64,000 nt of DNA from JAIYCX01 sp964353175 (GTDB taxonomy: Bacteria; Bdellovibrionota_C; UBA2361; SZUA-149; DAOLCO01), in contig CAYGUX010000002.1 of the NCBI GenBank assembly GCA_964353175.1, positions 124,001 to 188,000 on the forward strand, given 5' to 3'. How positions within the stretch are numbered: position 1 is the stretch's first letter; each line of letters opens with the position of its first letter. This document shows, in pieces, positions 63,276 to 64,000 of the stretch. Below the pieces are notes generated by a model that did no database searches, was not told where the DNA came from, and worked only from the letters and a program-made list of their open reading frames with translations. The position numbers were made by a program, and so were the translations under genes.

Positions 63276-63605
63276 ATGACCCAAAATAAAGCGAAAAATA
63301 TAAGAGAGAAGGATTTATCCATTGAACCGACAGTTGATGTCCGACCACTGCCGTCTTCCACTCTTAAGTTTGAAGACTTAGAAGAATCCCTGGGAGTTAA
63401 GGTACAGAAGAAATTGCCGACGGGTGTACGCATTGTAATAAGAACCGTTGCGCCGTTGTTTTTTGGAGTTCTCTTCATTGTCCTTGGCGCTATATCTGAT
63501 GGTTCTATAAGGTATCTCTTTTTCTTTATCACAGCACTTTCATTTGCTTGGTACGTTTTGCAGTCTGTGTGGCTAGAAAAAGAACCTGCGACGCACATTA
63601 TTTAA
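63276..63605 (+). CDS. Small two-helix membrane protein
   Basis: A 109-residue protein from the ATG at 63276 (AGGAGG 8 bp upstream; the TTG at 63267 is ignored). N-terminal 50 residues charged, then two membrane helices (about 55-75 and 82-100). Unrecognised. Base composition is richer in GC than the neighbours; a terminator lies about 150 bp downstream. Confidence 0.75.
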   Translation: MTQNKAKNIREKDLSIEPTVDVRPLPSSTLKFEDLEESLGVKVQKKLPTGVRIVIRTVAPLFFGVLFIVLGAISDGSIRYLFFFITALSFAWYVLQSVWLEKEPATHII

Positions 63606-63751
63606 TCTTTTACTTGAATGGATCCAGGTTTAGATATTTGTAAGTTTTAAATTTCAGTGGAAATGTCGAAAAACGTTCTCTAGCCAAGAACTCAAAGCAG
63701 TAGTTGAAACATATCGCCGCTACTTCTGATTTGAGATGCAAGTAAGGATTT

Positions 63752-63784
63752 AAGCCCTTGCACGAAACTACGGGGGCTTTTTTT
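63752..63784 (+). terminator. Intrinsic terminator
   Basis: AAGCCCTTG (63752-63760) pairs with CGGGGGCTT (63771-63779, with two G-T pairs), followed by T6. About 150 bp after the small membrane protein gene. Confidence 0.75.
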
Positions 63785-63875
63785 GTCAGTTAAATCCCTC
63801 ATTTGATTCTAAAACAATTCAAGGGTATGTTAAATGGACAATATTTAGCATACTGTGGGGATATTTATCTAATCT

Positions 63876-64000
63876 ATGAAAATTTTCTTTCAGCCTTTTT
63901 TCTTCCTGATACTTTTTACATACTCAAGCCTACTTTTTGCAGAACCAAAGGTAATAAAAATTGGCGCAAGCCTCCCCCTATCTGGACCCCTTGCGAAAAT
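63876..64000 (+). CDS. Branched-chain amino-acid-type binding protein (partial)
   Basis: The first 41 codons. A signal peptide (MKIFFQPFFFLILFTYSSLLFA) is followed by EPKVIKIGASLPLSGPLAK, the strand and loop that opens the periplasmic ligand-binding fold of LivJ-like and related ABC-transport or receptor proteins. The rest is outside the window. Confidence 0.82.
   Translation, partial: MKIFFQPFFFLILFTYSSLLFAEPKVIKIGASLPLSGPLAK

Noticed and set aside
1..64000. CRISPR array, IS elements, prophage
   Set aside because: No regularly spaced direct repeats, no transposase motif (DDE) and no phage structural genes seen.

Overview
The window is 64 kb of AT-rich bacterial DNA. It is gene dense, with about 60 protein genes on both strands, mostly single genes or short operons, one intact tRNA, no rRNA, no CRISPR array and no insertion sequence. 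Several lipoproteins, an ArnT-like membrane glycosyltransferase and a PEP-CTERM protein point to a diderm (Gram-negative type) bacterium. The lineage cannot be fixed from the sequence alone. Many Hanks-type kinases, a CHASE2 protein and PEP-CTERM sorting would suit a non-photosynthetic cyanobacterial relative or a deltaproteobacterial/Bdellovibrionota-type lineage, but this is only a guess.

Layout. 1-8.7 kb: end of an inositol monophosphatase gene, a HerA-like ATPase, the agmatine-to-putrescine pair aguB-aguA, two secreted proteins, a guanidine-modifying-type hydrolase, a phosphoribosyltransferase and ispG. 8.8-14.6 kb: a pseudokinase with a membrane segment, a SprT-like protein, and an operon of an HDOD-like protein with a Ser/Thr kinase. 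14.6-24 kb: ABC exporter operon, FAD dehydrogenase, aat, tRNA-Pro, rdgB and an ArnT-like protein. 24-27 kb: two divergent sigma70-like proteins, one with a lysine-rich tail and one ending in a C-terminal membrane anchor. 27-31 kb: bioC with a BioH-like esterase, a gamma-carbonic-anhydrase-like protein, and pdhB/pdhA. 31-38 kb: RuvC-like nuclease, exo/endonuclease-phosphatase, metallo-beta-lactamase-fold protein, TrmB-type regulator with a sodium symporter, ornithine cyclodeaminase, and a Smr-like protein. 38-44 kb: pseudokinase with ankyrins, kinase, CHASE2 protein, Flp-like pilin and PEP-CTERM serine protease. 45-53 kb: queC, an SLC4-type anion exchanger, a 960-residue protein with a clan-CD-like His/Cys pair, a zinc-ribbon protein and an M48 peptidase. 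53-64 kb: alpha/beta hydrolase, NhaR-like regulator, HPF-like and TerB-like proteins, small secreted proteins, a TIKI/TraB-like protein with a helical-repeat tail, a DMT-like transporter, a response regulator, a TauE/SafE permease, and the start of a branched-chain amino-acid binding protein.

Themes. Signalling is unusually rich: two apparently active Hanks kinases, two pseudokinases lacking catalytic residues, a CHASE2 sensor split from a kinase, a lone receiver domain and two odd sigma factors. Putrescine is made by the agmatine route (AguA then AguB), and an ornithine cyclodeaminase lies elsewhere. BioC and the BioH-like protein overlap and should start pimelate synthesis for biotin. Four genes (5357, 37985, 60333, 63276) look richer in GC than their neighbours; each has a good ribosome binding site and a nearby intrinsic terminator, so they may be later acquisitions. 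The best candidates for undescribed biology are the tail-anchored sigma-like protein with its overlapping small partner, the clan-CD-like protein, and the TIKI-like/helical-repeat fusion.
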